Part shown: one piece after another, positions 9,867 through 17,613 of the stretch
Numbering within the stretch: position 1 is the stretch's first letter
Layout of the letters: each line of letters opens with the position of its first letter
Assembly: GCF_040629175.1 (NCBI RefSeq)
Contig: NZ_JBEXUX010000059.1
Location: 4,399-68,398 of the forward strand
Length of the DNA: 64,000 nt
DNA from: Embleya sp040629175
GTDB taxonomy: Bacteria; Actinomycetota; Actinomycetes; Streptomycetales; Streptomycetaceae
Direction of reading: 5' to 3'
Notes under the pieces: generated by a model
The model's input: the letters and a program-made list of their open reading frames with translations, nothing else
Told to the model about the DNA's origin: nothing
The model's database searches: none
Program-made: the position numbers and the translations under genes

Positions 9867-11345
9867 GTGCCTGTCCCCTCCCACCCGACCCGCCGCGCCC
9901 TGCTGTTCGGTACGGCCGGCACCGCCGCCCTGCTCGCCGGCGGCCCTCGGGCACTGCTCGGCACCGGCCCCGCCGCCCCACGATCGGTGCTCCCCGTCGC
10001 GGACACCGCCGTGTTGCTCGACGCGGCGCCGGTCACCGTCGACCTGGGTTCACGCACCGTGCCCACGTGGGGCTACGGCGACCGGGTGCCCGGTCCGGAG
10101 ATCCGGGTCACCGCCGGCGGCACGGTGTCCGCGCGGTTGCGCAACAACCTGCCGCAGGACACCACGGTGCACTGGCACGGCGTGCGGATCGATCCGGCGA
10201 TGGACGGCGCCCCCGGACTCAGCCAGGTCCCGGTGCCTCCGGGCGGCGTCTTCGACTACCGCTTCACCGCGCCCGATCCGGGCACGTACTTCTACCACTC
10301 GCACGTGGGCACCCAACTCGACCGCGCGGCCTACGGGGCGTTCGTGGTGGAGGACCCGGCCGAGCCGCTCGGCTACGACGCGGAGTGGACCGTCGTCCTC
10401 GACGACTGGCTCGACGGCACCGGCACCGACCCGGACGCGGCGTTGGCCGACATCCGCGATCGACCCCGACCGGTGCGGACCATGCTGAGCACGCTGCTGG
10501 GCGGGGTCGCCGGTCACCTCGCCTACCCGCACTACCTCGTCAACGGCCGCACCCCGCAGGCCCCCGAGGAGTTCGGCGCCGCGCCCGGTGACCGCGTGCG
10601 GCTGCGGTTGATCAACGCCGGGGCGGACACCGCCTTCCGGGTCGCCCTGGGCGGACACGAGCTGACGGTCACCCACACCGACGGATACCCGGTGTTGCCG
10701 GTCACCGTGGACACGCTGCTGATCGGGATGGGCGAGCGCTACGACGTACTGGTCACGCTGGCCGACGGGGTGTTCCCGCTGGTGGCCCTCGCCGAGGGCA
10801 AGGGCGACCGGGCGTTCGCGGTGGTGCGCACCTCGGGCGGCGAGGCGCCCTCGGCCTCGGTCGACGTGCCCGAGTCGGACGGCCGTCTGCTCACCCTGGC
10901 GGACCTGGTCGCCGACCCCTCGGTGGATCTGGGCGACGCGCCGGCTCGCGGCGTGGATCTCGTGCTGGGTCGAGGACCCGACGGAACCGGGTGGAGACTG
11001 GGCACCACCGCCACGTTCGACACGCCCCCGCTGCGGGTGCCGGTCGCCGTCGGCGAGCGCGTCCGGTTGTCCTTCACCAACACCACCCGCATGTGGCACC
11101 CGATCCACCTGCACGGACACACCTTCCAGGTGCGGGGCGCCGCCGGGGGCGGGCCGCGCAAGGACACCGTGGTGGTGCGTCCGCGGGAGAGCGTCACCGT
11201 GGACGTGCTCGCCGAGAATCCCGGCGAATGGATGTTGCACTGCCACAACCTCTACCACAGCGAGTTGGGCATGATGGCGACCCTGGGCTACGGCGACACC
11301 CCACCCGCCGGCCCCGACATGCCGGGCATGTCGGGGCCGGGCTGA
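9867..11345 (+). CDS. Multicopper oxidase, probable Tat-exported
   Basis: 492 residues, extracytoplasmic copper enzyme that oxidises a substrate (metal ion or phenol) and reduces O2 to water. All four copper-ligand motifs are present: VHWHGVRID, FYHSHVG, HPIHLHGHTF and LHCHNLYHSELGM, the last also supplying the type 1 Cys-His pair. The N-terminus THPTRRALLFGTAG-like region (PTRRALLFGTAG) is a twin-arginine signal, consistent with export of a folded, copper-loaded enzyme. GTG 9867 was chosen because it places the RR motif seven to eight residues in; ATG 9708 adds a 53-residue leader. Methionine-rich end (DMPGMSG) could bind Cu(I). It diverges from the chaplin gene; the CopA pump is nearby, so copper handling is one possible role. 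Confidence 0.9.
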   Translation: MPVPSHPTRRALLFGTAGTAALLAGGPRALLGTGPAAPRSVLPVADTAVLLDAAPVTVDLGSRTVPTWGYGDRVPGPEIRVTAGGTVSARLRNNLPQDTTVHWHGVRIDPAMDGAPGLSQVPVPPGGVFDYRFTAPDPGTYFYHSHVGTQLDRAAYGAFVVEDPAEPLGYDAEWTVVLDDWLDGTGTDPDAALADIRDRPRPVRTMLSTLLGGVAGHLAYPHYLVNGRTPQAPEEFGAAPGDRVRLRLINAGADTAFRVALGGHELTVTHTDGYPVLPVTVDTLLIGMGERYDVLVTLADGVFPLVALAEGKGDRAFAVVRTSGGEAPSASVDVPESDGRLLTLADLVADPSVDLGDAPARGVDLVLGRGPDGTGWRLGTTATFDTPPLRVPVAVGERVRLSFTNTTRMWHPIHLHGHTFQVRGAAGGGPRKDTVVVRPRESVTVDVLAENPGEWMLHCHNLYHSELGMMATLGYGDTPPAGPDMPGMSGPG

Positions 11346-11359
11346 ATCCGACTGCGTGG

Positions 11360-11379
11360 GGCGGGCGTTGCCGCCCGCC
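11360..11379. terminator. Short hairpin between convergent genes
   Basis: 8-bp G+C arms (11360-11367 and 11372-11379) with a TTGC loop, 15 nt after the oxidase stop. Confidence 0.6.
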
Positions 11380-11391
11380 AGGCACCGCAGG

Positions 11392-12429
11392 TCAGCAGTG
11401 GCCGGCCGGTTCCGACCGGCCGCAGACGTTCGCCGTGAACGTGTTGTCCGCTGCGGCGTCCCGATTCGCCAGGTCCGCCGGTTCGTTGCGCTGCACGACG
11501 TTGTCCGAGATCACGTTGTTCGTGGTCGGCCCGCCGGCGAAGCTGGGCACCATCACGATGCCACCCGACATCGGCGACTCGCCCCGGTTGTCCCGGACCT
11601 GATTGTCGCTCACCTGCGTCTCCTGGGCGCCGGTGAGCACAATGCCCGACCCCTGGATGTAGGCCAGCCGCGAATTCGCCTCGCAGTACTTGTTGTTCTC
11701 GTCGATGCGATTGTGGCGGATCGCCAACGCCCCGGCCACCGGCTGGGTTTCGTCACCCACGATGAACACGCCGGCGCAGTTCCCGGTTAGTTCGTTGTAC
11801 TCGATCGCCAACATGCGTCCGCGCCGGATCAACACGCCGAGCCGATTGCCCGAGGCGTGGTTGCGGGCGATGCTCGCGCCCATCGCATCGGCGGTATCGG
11901 CCAGGAACAGCCCCGCCTGGGCGTTGTCGTCGGCGGTGTTGTCGGTGAACTCGGCGCGGGTGGACTTCTCCTGACCGATCCCGTGCTCCCCGTTGTCGTG
12001 CGCGAACACGCGCCGCACCACCATGTGTTCGGTGCCGCTGCCCATCACTCCGGTCTTGCCGAAGCCGGTGACCGTCAACGACTGGATCCGTACCTCGGAC
12101 ACCGGATCCTCCTCCGTGCCGGTCACACAGATCCCGTGACCCGCCGCCGCGCACACGTTCGCCGCGTCCACTTCCCCCGGGGTGATCACGGTGCGCTCGC
12201 CCCTCCCGCGGATCGTCACGCCGTCCGTGGCGATCGTCACGCTGCCGGGATAGGTGCCGGGCAGCACGTCGACGATGTCCCCGGGCGCGGCGGCGTCCAC
12301 CGCCGCCTGGATCGATTCGCCGGGATGGACCACATGCCGGGTGTCGGCGTGCGCGGCCGGGGCCAGGACGGAGCCCAGCGCGGTCAGGACGGTGGCGCAG
12401 GCGAGAGGAAGCAGCCGTTGTGCGTGCAT
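11392..12429 (-). CDS. Secreted right-handed parallel beta-helix protein
   Basis: 345 residues with a signal peptide (hydrophobic run LLPLACATVLTALGSVLAPA, cleavage near AHA-DT). The mature part opens with ESIQAAVDAAAPGDIVDVLP and TYPGSVTIATDGVTIRGRG, the classic start of pectate-lyase-like / NosD-like beta-helices, then shows repeated coils rich in N and D (DNGEHGIG, TDNTADDNAQAGLF, ISDNVVQRN). Cysteines come as a few pairs suitable for disulfides. Such proteins are either polysaccharide lyases or carbohydrate-binding surface proteins; no catalytic lyase residues could be assigned. Start ATG 12429. No partner gene; follows the acetyl-CoA carboxylase genes on the same strand with a 66-bp gap, so read-through is possible. 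Confidence 0.85.
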   Translation of the reverse strand: MHAQRLLPLACATVLTALGSVLAPAAHADTRHVVHPGESIQAAVDAAAPGDIVDVLPGTYPGSVTIATDGVTIRGRGERTVITPGEVDAANVCAAAGHGICVTGTEEDPVSEVRIQSLTVTGFGKTGVMGSGTEHMVVRRVFAHDNGEHGIGQEKSTRAEFTDNTADDNAQAGLFLADTADAMGASIARNHASGNRLGVLIRRGRMLAIEYNELTGNCAGVFIVGDETQPVAGALAIRHNRIDENNKYCEANSRLAYIQGSGIVLTGAQETQVSDNQVRDNRGESPMSGGIVMVPSFAGGPTTNNVISDNVVQRNEPADLANRDAAADNTFTANVCGRSEPAGHC

Positions 12430-12495
12430 GAGCGAAGTTCTGCCTTCGGGAGAGAGGGAGTGGCGAAGAGCAAGAGGGTGGCGCGCGGGCGCGGT

Positions 12496-13887
12496 TCAGG
12501 AAACGGGCTCGGGCAGTGCGGCCGGCGCGACCTCGGCGGGATCCGAGGTCATCGTGTCGACCAGGGCGGTGGAATGTCTCCCGGCGCGGAACACCGGGTG
12601 GGCGAGCAGTCGGCGCAGGAAGCCCGCGGTGGTGTGCACGCCGCCGCCGGCCACCCGGAACTCGCCCAGCGCCCGCTCGGCGCGCGCGATGGCCCGGTCC
12701 CGATCGGGCGCCCAGACGATCACCTTGGCGAGCAGCGAGTCGTAGTCGGGGCCCACGGTCCACCCCGGGTAGGCGTGTGTGTCGATCCGTACGCACGGCC
12801 CGCCGGGCGGCACGAACTCGGTGAGCCGACCGGGGGTCGGCGCGAACCCCCGGTCCGGGTCCTCCGCGTTGATCCGGCACTCGATCGCCACCCCCTGTGG
12901 CACCACGTCCTGCTGACCGAACGTCAGCGGTGCGCCGGCGGCGATGCCGAGCTGTTCGCGCACGATGTCGACGCCGGTGACCATCTCGGTCACCGGGTGT
13001 TCCACCTGGATCCGGCAGTTGATCTCCAGCAGGTGGAACCGGTGTTCCGGGGTGACCACGAACTCGAAGGTGCCGGCGCCCACATAGCCGACGGCGCTCG
13101 CGCCGCGCAGCGCCGCCGCGCACATCGCGTCGCGTACCTCCGCCGGGAGGTGCGGGGCCGGGGACTCCTCGACCAGCTTCTGGTGCCGACGCTGCACCGA
13201 GCAGTCCCGCTCGCCGAGGTGCACCGCGCCGCCGTGGCCGTCGCACAACACCTGCACCTCGACATGCCGCGCGTCGTCGATGTAGCGCTCCAGGTAGAGC
13301 CGTTCGTCGCCGAACACGGCACGGGCGTGCGCCCGGGTGTCCTGGTACGCCCAGGCCAGTTCGTCGGGGTCGCGCACCACGCTCATGCCGCGACCGCCGC
13401 CGCCCGCGACCGCCTTGAGGATCACCGGGTAGCCGACCCGGGCGGCGACCTCGGCCGCCTCGGCCGGCGAGGCCAACGCGGCGTCGCTGCCCGGCAGGAC
13501 CGGCAGCCCGGCGGCGGCCATCACCGCGCGCGCCTCGCTCTTGTCGCCCAGTTGCTGCATCACGTGCGGCGGCGGTCCGATGAAGGTGATCCCGTGCGCT
13601 TCGCAGATCTCCGCGAAGTCGGGGTCCTCGGACAGGAATCCGTAGCCCGGGTGGATCGCCTGCGCACCGGTGCGTCGGGCCGCCTCGATGATCGCCGGCA
13701 TGTTGAGATAGCTGGATCTGGCGGATGGCGGGCCGATGTGCACGGCCTCGTCGGCAAACCGCACCACGGCGGAATCACGGTCCGCGGTCGAGTACACGGC
13801 GACGCTGCGAATACCGAGTTCGCGGCAGGTGCGGGCCACCCGCAGGGCGATTTCCCCGCGGTTGGCGATGAGCACGGTCGAGAACAC
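12496..13887 (-). CDS. accC: Biotin carboxylase subunit of acetyl-CoA carboxylase
   Basis: 463 residues, an ATP-grasp enzyme that carboxylates biotin on the carrier protein with bicarbonate and ATP. Seen in order: VLIANRGEIALRVARTCREL, YLNMPAIIEAA, HPGYGFLSED, the glycine loop KAVAGGGGRGMSVV, ERDCSVQRRHQKLVEE, and FLEINCRIQVEHPVTE-like HLLEINCRIQVEHPVTE with the catalytic Glu/Asn/Arg. GTG 13887 has GAGGGG upstream; the frame continues open upstream but that part overlaps the carrier gene. It is the last gene of the three-gene carboxylase set attached to the whiE-like PKS operon, so its likely job is malonyl-CoA supply for pigment synthesis. Confidence 0.93.
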   Translation of the reverse strand: MFSTVLIANRGEIALRVARTCRELGIRSVAVYSTADRDSAVVRFADEAVHIGPPSARSSYLNMPAIIEAARRTGAQAIHPGYGFLSEDPDFAEICEAHGITFIGPPPHVMQQLGDKSEARAVMAAAGLPVLPGSDAALASPAEAAEVAARVGYPVILKAVAGGGGRGMSVVRDPDELAWAYQDTRAHARAVFGDERLYLERYIDDARHVEVQVLCDGHGGAVHLGERDCSVQRRHQKLVEESPAPHLPAEVRDAMCAAALRGASAVGYVGAGTFEFVVTPEHRFHLLEINCRIQVEHPVTEMVTGVDIVREQLGIAAGAPLTFGQQDVVPQGVAIECRINAEDPDRGFAPTPGRLTEFVPPGGPCVRIDTHAYPGWTVGPDYDSLLAKVIVWAPDRDRAIARAERALGEFRVAGGGVHTTAGFLRRLLAHPVFRAGRHSTALVDTMTSDPAEVAPAALPEPVS

Positions 13888-13907
13888 CTGGACCCCCTCG
13901 GTCGTTG

Positions 13908-14558
13908 TCAGTGCCGCCCGGCCGGGCCGTCGTGGCCCGTACCGGGACGGTCGTCGGGCCCGCCGTCGTGCTCGGCGTTCGCGTCCCGGCCGGTCGCGCG
14001 TGGCTCGATCGCGAGCAACGGCTCGTGGTATTCCACCGGTTGCGCGTCCGCCACCAGCACCTCCACCACCTGTCCGGACACCTCGGCGGTGATGGTGTTC
14101 ATCATCTTCATGATCTCCAGGATGCCCACCGTCTGACCGGCGCGGACGGTGTCGCCGAGGCTGACGAAGGGCTTCGCACCCACCTCGGGCGCGTGGTAGA
14201 AGGTGCCGACCATCGGCGCGCGGACGAACCGCCGGGTGCCCTCCGGCGCGGCCGATTGCTCGCTCCGCGGCGCGGCGGCGGGTGCGTCGAGGGCGACGGC
14301 GGCCGGGCCGGGCGCGGGGGTTTCCGGCCACTCGATCTCGATGCTGGTGTCGCCGCAGCGCAACCGGATCAACCGCGGCGGAACCGGGGCGGAGGGTGCC
14401 GGCTGCGGCCGGTCGGCCGGGTGCGGGTGGGTGTGCGGCTGCGCGGCGGAGGCGGGGGTGAGCGGCTTGACCCACCGCTCGTCCGCATAGCCGGAGTGGT
14501 TGACGTGGTTGTCGGCGTGCGCGTCGTGCGCGTCCGGAGCTCCGTGGGGTGGGGTCAT
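13908..14558 (-). CDS. accB: Biotin carboxyl carrier protein of acetyl-CoA carboxylase
   Basis: 216 residues. The C-terminal half is a biotinyl domain with APMVGTFYHAPEVGAKPFV and the biotinylation motif EIMKMMN (Lys151; Ile replaces the more usual Ala of the AMKMMN motif). A His-rich N-terminus (HGAPDAHDAHADNHVNH) and a Pro/Ala-rich linker precede it, and about 30 residues extend past the domain. The start ATG overlaps the stop of the upstream carboxyltransferase gene by one base (TGATG), so translation is coupled; the biotin carboxylase follows after 20 bp. Works as the swinging arm between the carboxylase and carboxyltransferase of the same set. Confidence 0.92.
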   Translation of the reverse strand: MTPPHGAPDAHDAHADNHVNHSGYADERWVKPLTPASAAQPHTHPHPADRPQPAPSAPVPPRLIRLRCGDTSIEIEWPETPAPGPAAVALDAPAAAPRSEQSAAPEGTRRFVRAPMVGTFYHAPEVGAKPFVSLGDTVRAGQTVGILEIMKMMNTITAEVSGQVVEVLVADAQPVEYHEPLLAIEPRATGRDANAEHDGGPDDRPGTGHDGPAGRH

Positions 14559-16291
14559 CACGCACTTCCTTCGACACGGGCAGCCGGCGCGACGCCGAAG
14601 CCCCGGAATCGGTCCCCGCGTTCGCGCAGGAGCCGGGTCTGGTCCAGCGCGCGCAACTCGTGCACGACCGGGATCAGTGCGGCGCGCAGCAGTGCGGCGG
14701 CCTTGCCCGGGTCGGTGTGCGCGCCACCGGGCGGCTCGGGCACGATCCGGTCGACCACGCCCAGGCGCAGCAGTTCGCGTGGACGCATGCGCAGCGCCGC
14801 GGCGGCCGCGGGCGCGGCTGCGGCGTCCTTCCACAGGATGGCCGCGCACCCTTCCGGGCTGATCACCGAATACACACCGTGCTCGCCGATCATCACCCGA
14901 TCGGCGACCGCGAGCGCGAGGGCGCCGCCGCTGCCGCCCTCGCCGGTGATCACCGTGACGATCGGGGTGGGCAGTCGGGACATCAGGCGCAGGTTCTCCG
15001 CGATCGCCACGGCCTGGCCGTCCCGCTCCGCGTCCGGTCCGGGGTTGGCGCCGGGCGTGTCCACCAGGGTGATCACCGGCAGGCCGAGCTTGGCGGCCAA
15101 CCGCATCAGCCGGGCGGCCTTGCGAAAACCCGCCGGGGTGGCCATGCCGAACTTGCGGTGTTGACGTTCGGCGAGGTTGTCACCCCCCTTGTGATGTCCG
15201 ATCAGCATCACCGGCAGGTCGTCCAGCCGGCCGATGCCGCCGATCACCGCGGGGCAGTCCGCGCCGATCCGGTCGCCGTGCAACTCGTGGAAGTCGTCCA
15301 GGATTCGCCCGGCGTAGTCGAGGGCGGTGGGTCGCGCGGGGTGCCGGGCCAGCCGGACCGCCTCCCACGGATCGCCCTGGTCCGCCGCCCCGTTCGCCGT
15401 CGACGCGTTCGCCGCCGGTCCGGGCGCGGGCGGTTGCGTGGTCGGCTCGCCCGGTGCCTCCTCGGGACGCACCTCGCGCGCATCGCCCGCTGCGAGGAGG
15501 TGGCGGATGGTCGCGCGCAACGCCGGTCGGGGTGTGATCGCGTCGACCATCCCGTGTTCCAGCAGGAATTCGGCGGTCTGGAAGCCGGTGGGCAGCCGTT
15601 CGCGGATGGTGTGCTCGATCACCCGGGGGCCGGCGAAGCCCAGTCGGGCGCCGGGTTCGATCAGGATGACGTCGGCCAGCGTGGCGAACGAGGCGGCCAC
15701 CCCGCCGTAGGTGGGGTCGGTGATCAGCGACACCACCAGGACGCCGGCCTCGTGCAACTCCGCCAGGGCGTGGGCGGTCTTGGCCATCTGCATGAGCGAG
15801 AGCACCCCCTCCTGCATGCGGGCCCCGCCCGAGGCGGTGACCAGCAGCAGTGGAGTACGGCTGCGCAGGCTCTCGTTCGCGGCCTCGGTGACCAACGCGC
15901 CCACCGCGCAGCCGAGACTGCCGCCCAGGAAGCGGAAGTCCATCGCGGCCACCACGACCGGCCGGTCGTGGACGGTGCCCCGCGCGCACAGCACCGCCTC
16001 GTCCATGCCGGTGGCGGCGCGCGCCTGGGCCAGGCGCTCCGCGTAGGGGCGCGAGTCCACGAAGTCCAGCGGGTCGTGGGGGGTGGGCCCGGCGGTCAGC
16101 GGAGTCTCCGAGCCGGGATCCAGTAGTTGATCCAGTCGTTGCCGCGCCGTGAGCCGGGCGTGATCACCGCAGTCGGGGCACACCTGTAGGTCCCGGGCGA
16201 AGCGTTTGCCGTATACGAGTTCGGCGCAGCGCCCGCACTTGACCCAGTCGGGTCGGGCGTGGACGGTGAGCCCGAGGTCGGTCTCGATCAT
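14558..16291 (-). CDS. Acetyl-CoA carboxylase carboxyltransferase, fused beta and alpha subunits (AccD-AccA)
   Basis: 577 residues that transfer the carboxyl group from biotin to acetyl-CoA. The N-terminal half is AccD-like with a C4 zinc ribbon (Cys19, Cys22, Cys38, Cys41) and TASGGARMQEGVLSLMQM; a Pro/Ala-rich linker around 275-310 joins it to an AccA-like half with HHKGGDNLAERQHRKFGM, PVITLVDTPGANPG and GEGGSGGALALAVADRV. Housekeeping actinobacterial carboxyltransferases are usually AccB/PccB-type instead, and this fused form is typical of aromatic polyketide clusters. ATG 16291. It follows the whiE-type cyclase after a 93-bp gap containing a 15-bp triplicated repeat. Confidence 0.92.
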   Translation of the reverse strand: MIETDLGLTVHARPDWVKCGRCAELVYGKRFARDLQVCPDCGDHARLTARQRLDQLLDPGSETPLTAGPTPHDPLDFVDSRPYAERLAQARAATGMDEAVLCARGTVHDRPVVVAAMDFRFLGGSLGCAVGALVTEAANESLRSRTPLLLVTASGGARMQEGVLSLMQMAKTAHALAELHEAGVLVVSLITDPTYGGVAASFATLADVILIEPGARLGFAGPRVIEHTIRERLPTGFQTAEFLLEHGMVDAITPRPALRATIRHLLAAGDAREVRPEEAPGEPTTQPPAPGPAANASTANGAADQGDPWEAVRLARHPARPTALDYAGRILDDFHELHGDRIGADCPAVIGGIGRLDDLPVMLIGHHKGGDNLAERQHRKFGMATPAGFRKAARLMRLAAKLGLPVITLVDTPGANPGPDAERDGQAVAIAENLRLMSRLPTPIVTVITGEGGSGGALALAVADRVMIGEHGVYSVISPEGCAAILWKDAAAAPAAAAALRMRPRELLRLGVVDRIVPEPPGGAHTDPGKAAALLRAALIPVVHELRALDQTRLLRERGDRFRGFGVAPAARVEGSA

Positions 16292-16304
16292 GGCTTCAGG
16301 GTCC

Positions 16305-16349
16305 TTGGACGAAGGGGCCTGGGACGAAGGGGCCCAAGAAGAAGGGGCG
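16305..16349. repeat. 15-bp tandem repeat, three copies
   Basis: Units 16305-16319, 16320-16334 and 16335-16349 share the core GAAGGGG; the first two differ at one base, the third is more diverged. They lie in the leader of the carboxyltransferase gene. Confidence 0.75.
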
Positions 16350-16384
16350 TTGGCCGACAGCGACGTACACGACGGCCGTACGCG

Positions 16385-16717
16385 CTATACCTGCGCGTCC
16401 CGCTCCCAGCGGTAGAACTCCCGGGCCATCGCGTCCTGCGGCGACCGCCAGGTCTCCGGGTCGTACGCGCCCACGTGCACGGCCAGTCGCTCGCTGATGT
16501 CGCGGAACTGGGGGTGTCCGGCCACCTTGGCGACGGCGGGCCCCGGTGGCCGATCGGCCTCGATCAGATGCAGGTACAGGTCGCCGAACTGGAACAGACT
16601 GCGGCCGGTGACCCCTACCAGGTGCGGGAGTTCGCCGGTGTCGGAGGAAGCGAAGATGTCCGCGATTCGGGGGGCCGAATCGGGCTTCATCCGGGCCACG
16701 ATCAGGGTGCGGTGCAT
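16385..16717 (-). CDS. TcmI-type polyketide cyclase (whiE ORF VII-like)
   Basis: 110-residue cyclase of the TcmI ferredoxin-like fold. Family marks: LIVARMKPDSAPRIADIF at the start, TGELPHLVGVTGRSLFQFGD, LYLHLIEA and the closing EFYRWERD. It helps close later rings of the nascent aromatic polyketide in the spore-pigment pathway. ATG 16717 has AAAGGA nine bases upstream. It is the last of the canonical whiE-order genes on this strand, lying 107 bp after the aromatase gene, which matches the order ACP, aromatase, TcmI-cyclase in whiE clusters. Confidence 0.92.
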   Translation of the reverse strand: MHRTLIVARMKPDSAPRIADIFASSDTGELPHLVGVTGRSLFQFGDLYLHLIEADRPPGPAVAKVAGHPQFRDISERLAVHVGAYDPETWRSPQDAMAREFYRWERDAQV

Positions 16718-16824
16718 GTGCGATGGTCCTTTCCGGTCGATCGGTGGGAGGTCGGCGGGACCGCGCGGGGCGGACCCGCCGACCGGGCGCGTCGGCGCCG
16801 GGCGAACCGGCACCGACGCGGGTG

Positions 16825-17307
16825 TCACCAGGTGCGCGCGGTGGGCGCCACGTCCAGTTCCCGGGCGCGTTGCTGGATCCGGTCCCGGATCAGCTCCAGT
16901 TGCACGCGAGAGTTGCGGTTGATGTTGTCCGTCATCCACGCGTCGTCGACCGGCGCGGTCTCCTTCATCGCGAAGTCCTGCACCCAGCGCATCCGCACGC
17001 CGTCGGGGACCTCCTGGTACTCCCAGCGGATGTGCATGTGCGCGAACGGCCCGGTCTCCACCCGGCGGGCCCACACCGTCCGCGCCTCGCGGTCGGCCTC
17101 GCGCTCGGAGACCCAGCTCCAGATCTTGCCGTCCTTGTCCGGGTGCATGGTCAGCCGGAAGGTGACCTTGTTGTCCTCGCGCGCGAGGATCTCCACCGAC
17201 GCGTATTCGCTGAACAGGTCGGTCCAGTGCTCCACGTCGTTGGTCATGTCCCAGATCAGGTCGAACGGGGCCGAGATGACGATGTCGTTGTCGGTATGGC
17301 CTGCCAT
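16825..17307 (-). CDS. Aromatase/cyclase, single-domain SRPBCC (whiE ORF VI / TcmN N-terminal type)
   Basis: 160 residues with the START/SRPBCC fold that guides the first ring closure of the poly-beta-ketone. HTDNDIVISAPFDLIWDMTN opens the protein, then LFSEYASVEIL, DKVTFRLTMHPDKDGKIWSW, RVETGPFAHMHIRWEY and the C-terminal MTDNINRNSR; these match WhiE ORF VI more closely than TcmN, which differs in the same stretches and carries an extra methyltransferase domain. ATG 17307 lies one base after the ACP stop codon, so the two are translated together. Confidence 0.95.
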   Translation of the reverse strand: MAGHTDNDIVISAPFDLIWDMTNDVEHWTDLFSEYASVEILAREDNKVTFRLTMHPDKDGKIWSWVSEREADREARTVWARRVETGPFAHMHIRWEYQEVPDGVRMRWVQDFAMKETAPVDDAWMTDNINRNSRVQLELIRDRIQQRARELDVAPTARTW

Positions 17308-17308
17308 G

Positions 17309-17563
17309 TCACACTCCGGAGGTGAGTTGGGAGTTGGTGGTTTCCAGGAACTCGCGCGGGGTCTTGCACTGGTCCACGTCCGCGCCGAGCGGGAATTGGT
17401 AGCGCCGCTCCAGTTCGGAGACGATCCCGAGCAGGCCGAGCGAGTCGAGTCCGAATTCCTCGAACGTCGACCCCGGCAGGCTCATCCGTTGCGGATCGGC
17501 GGTGACGCCGGCGCAGGTCTTCATCAGCGCGGCGAGTTCTTCGTAACTGAAGGGTCCGTTCAT
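17309..17563 (-). CDS. Acyl carrier protein of type II aromatic PKS (whiE ORF V-like)
   Basis: 84-residue carrier with the 4'-phosphopantetheine site in FGLDSLGLLG (Ser41). Helix 1 (YEELAALMKTCAG) and the acidic helix 2/3 region are normal for a PKS ACP. It holds the growing chain for KS-alpha/KS-beta. The gene lies between the chain-length factor and aromatase genes, as in whiE. ATG 17563. Confidence 0.95.
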   Translation of the reverse strand: MNGPFSYEELAALMKTCAGVTADPQRMSLPGSTFEEFGLDSLGLLGIVSELERRYQFPLGADVDQCKTPREFLETTNSQLTSGV

Positions 17564-17613
17564 CGCAGGCTTCCTTCTTCCGTGCTTCCTTGCGGAGACC
17601 GCTACGCGGTCGG

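Noticed and set aside
12496..14577. Fusion of biotin carboxylase to an upstream domain
   Set aside because: The frame is open upstream of 13887, but that part overlaps the biotin carrier gene and encodes no domain; GTG 13887 starts a normal biotin carboxylase.
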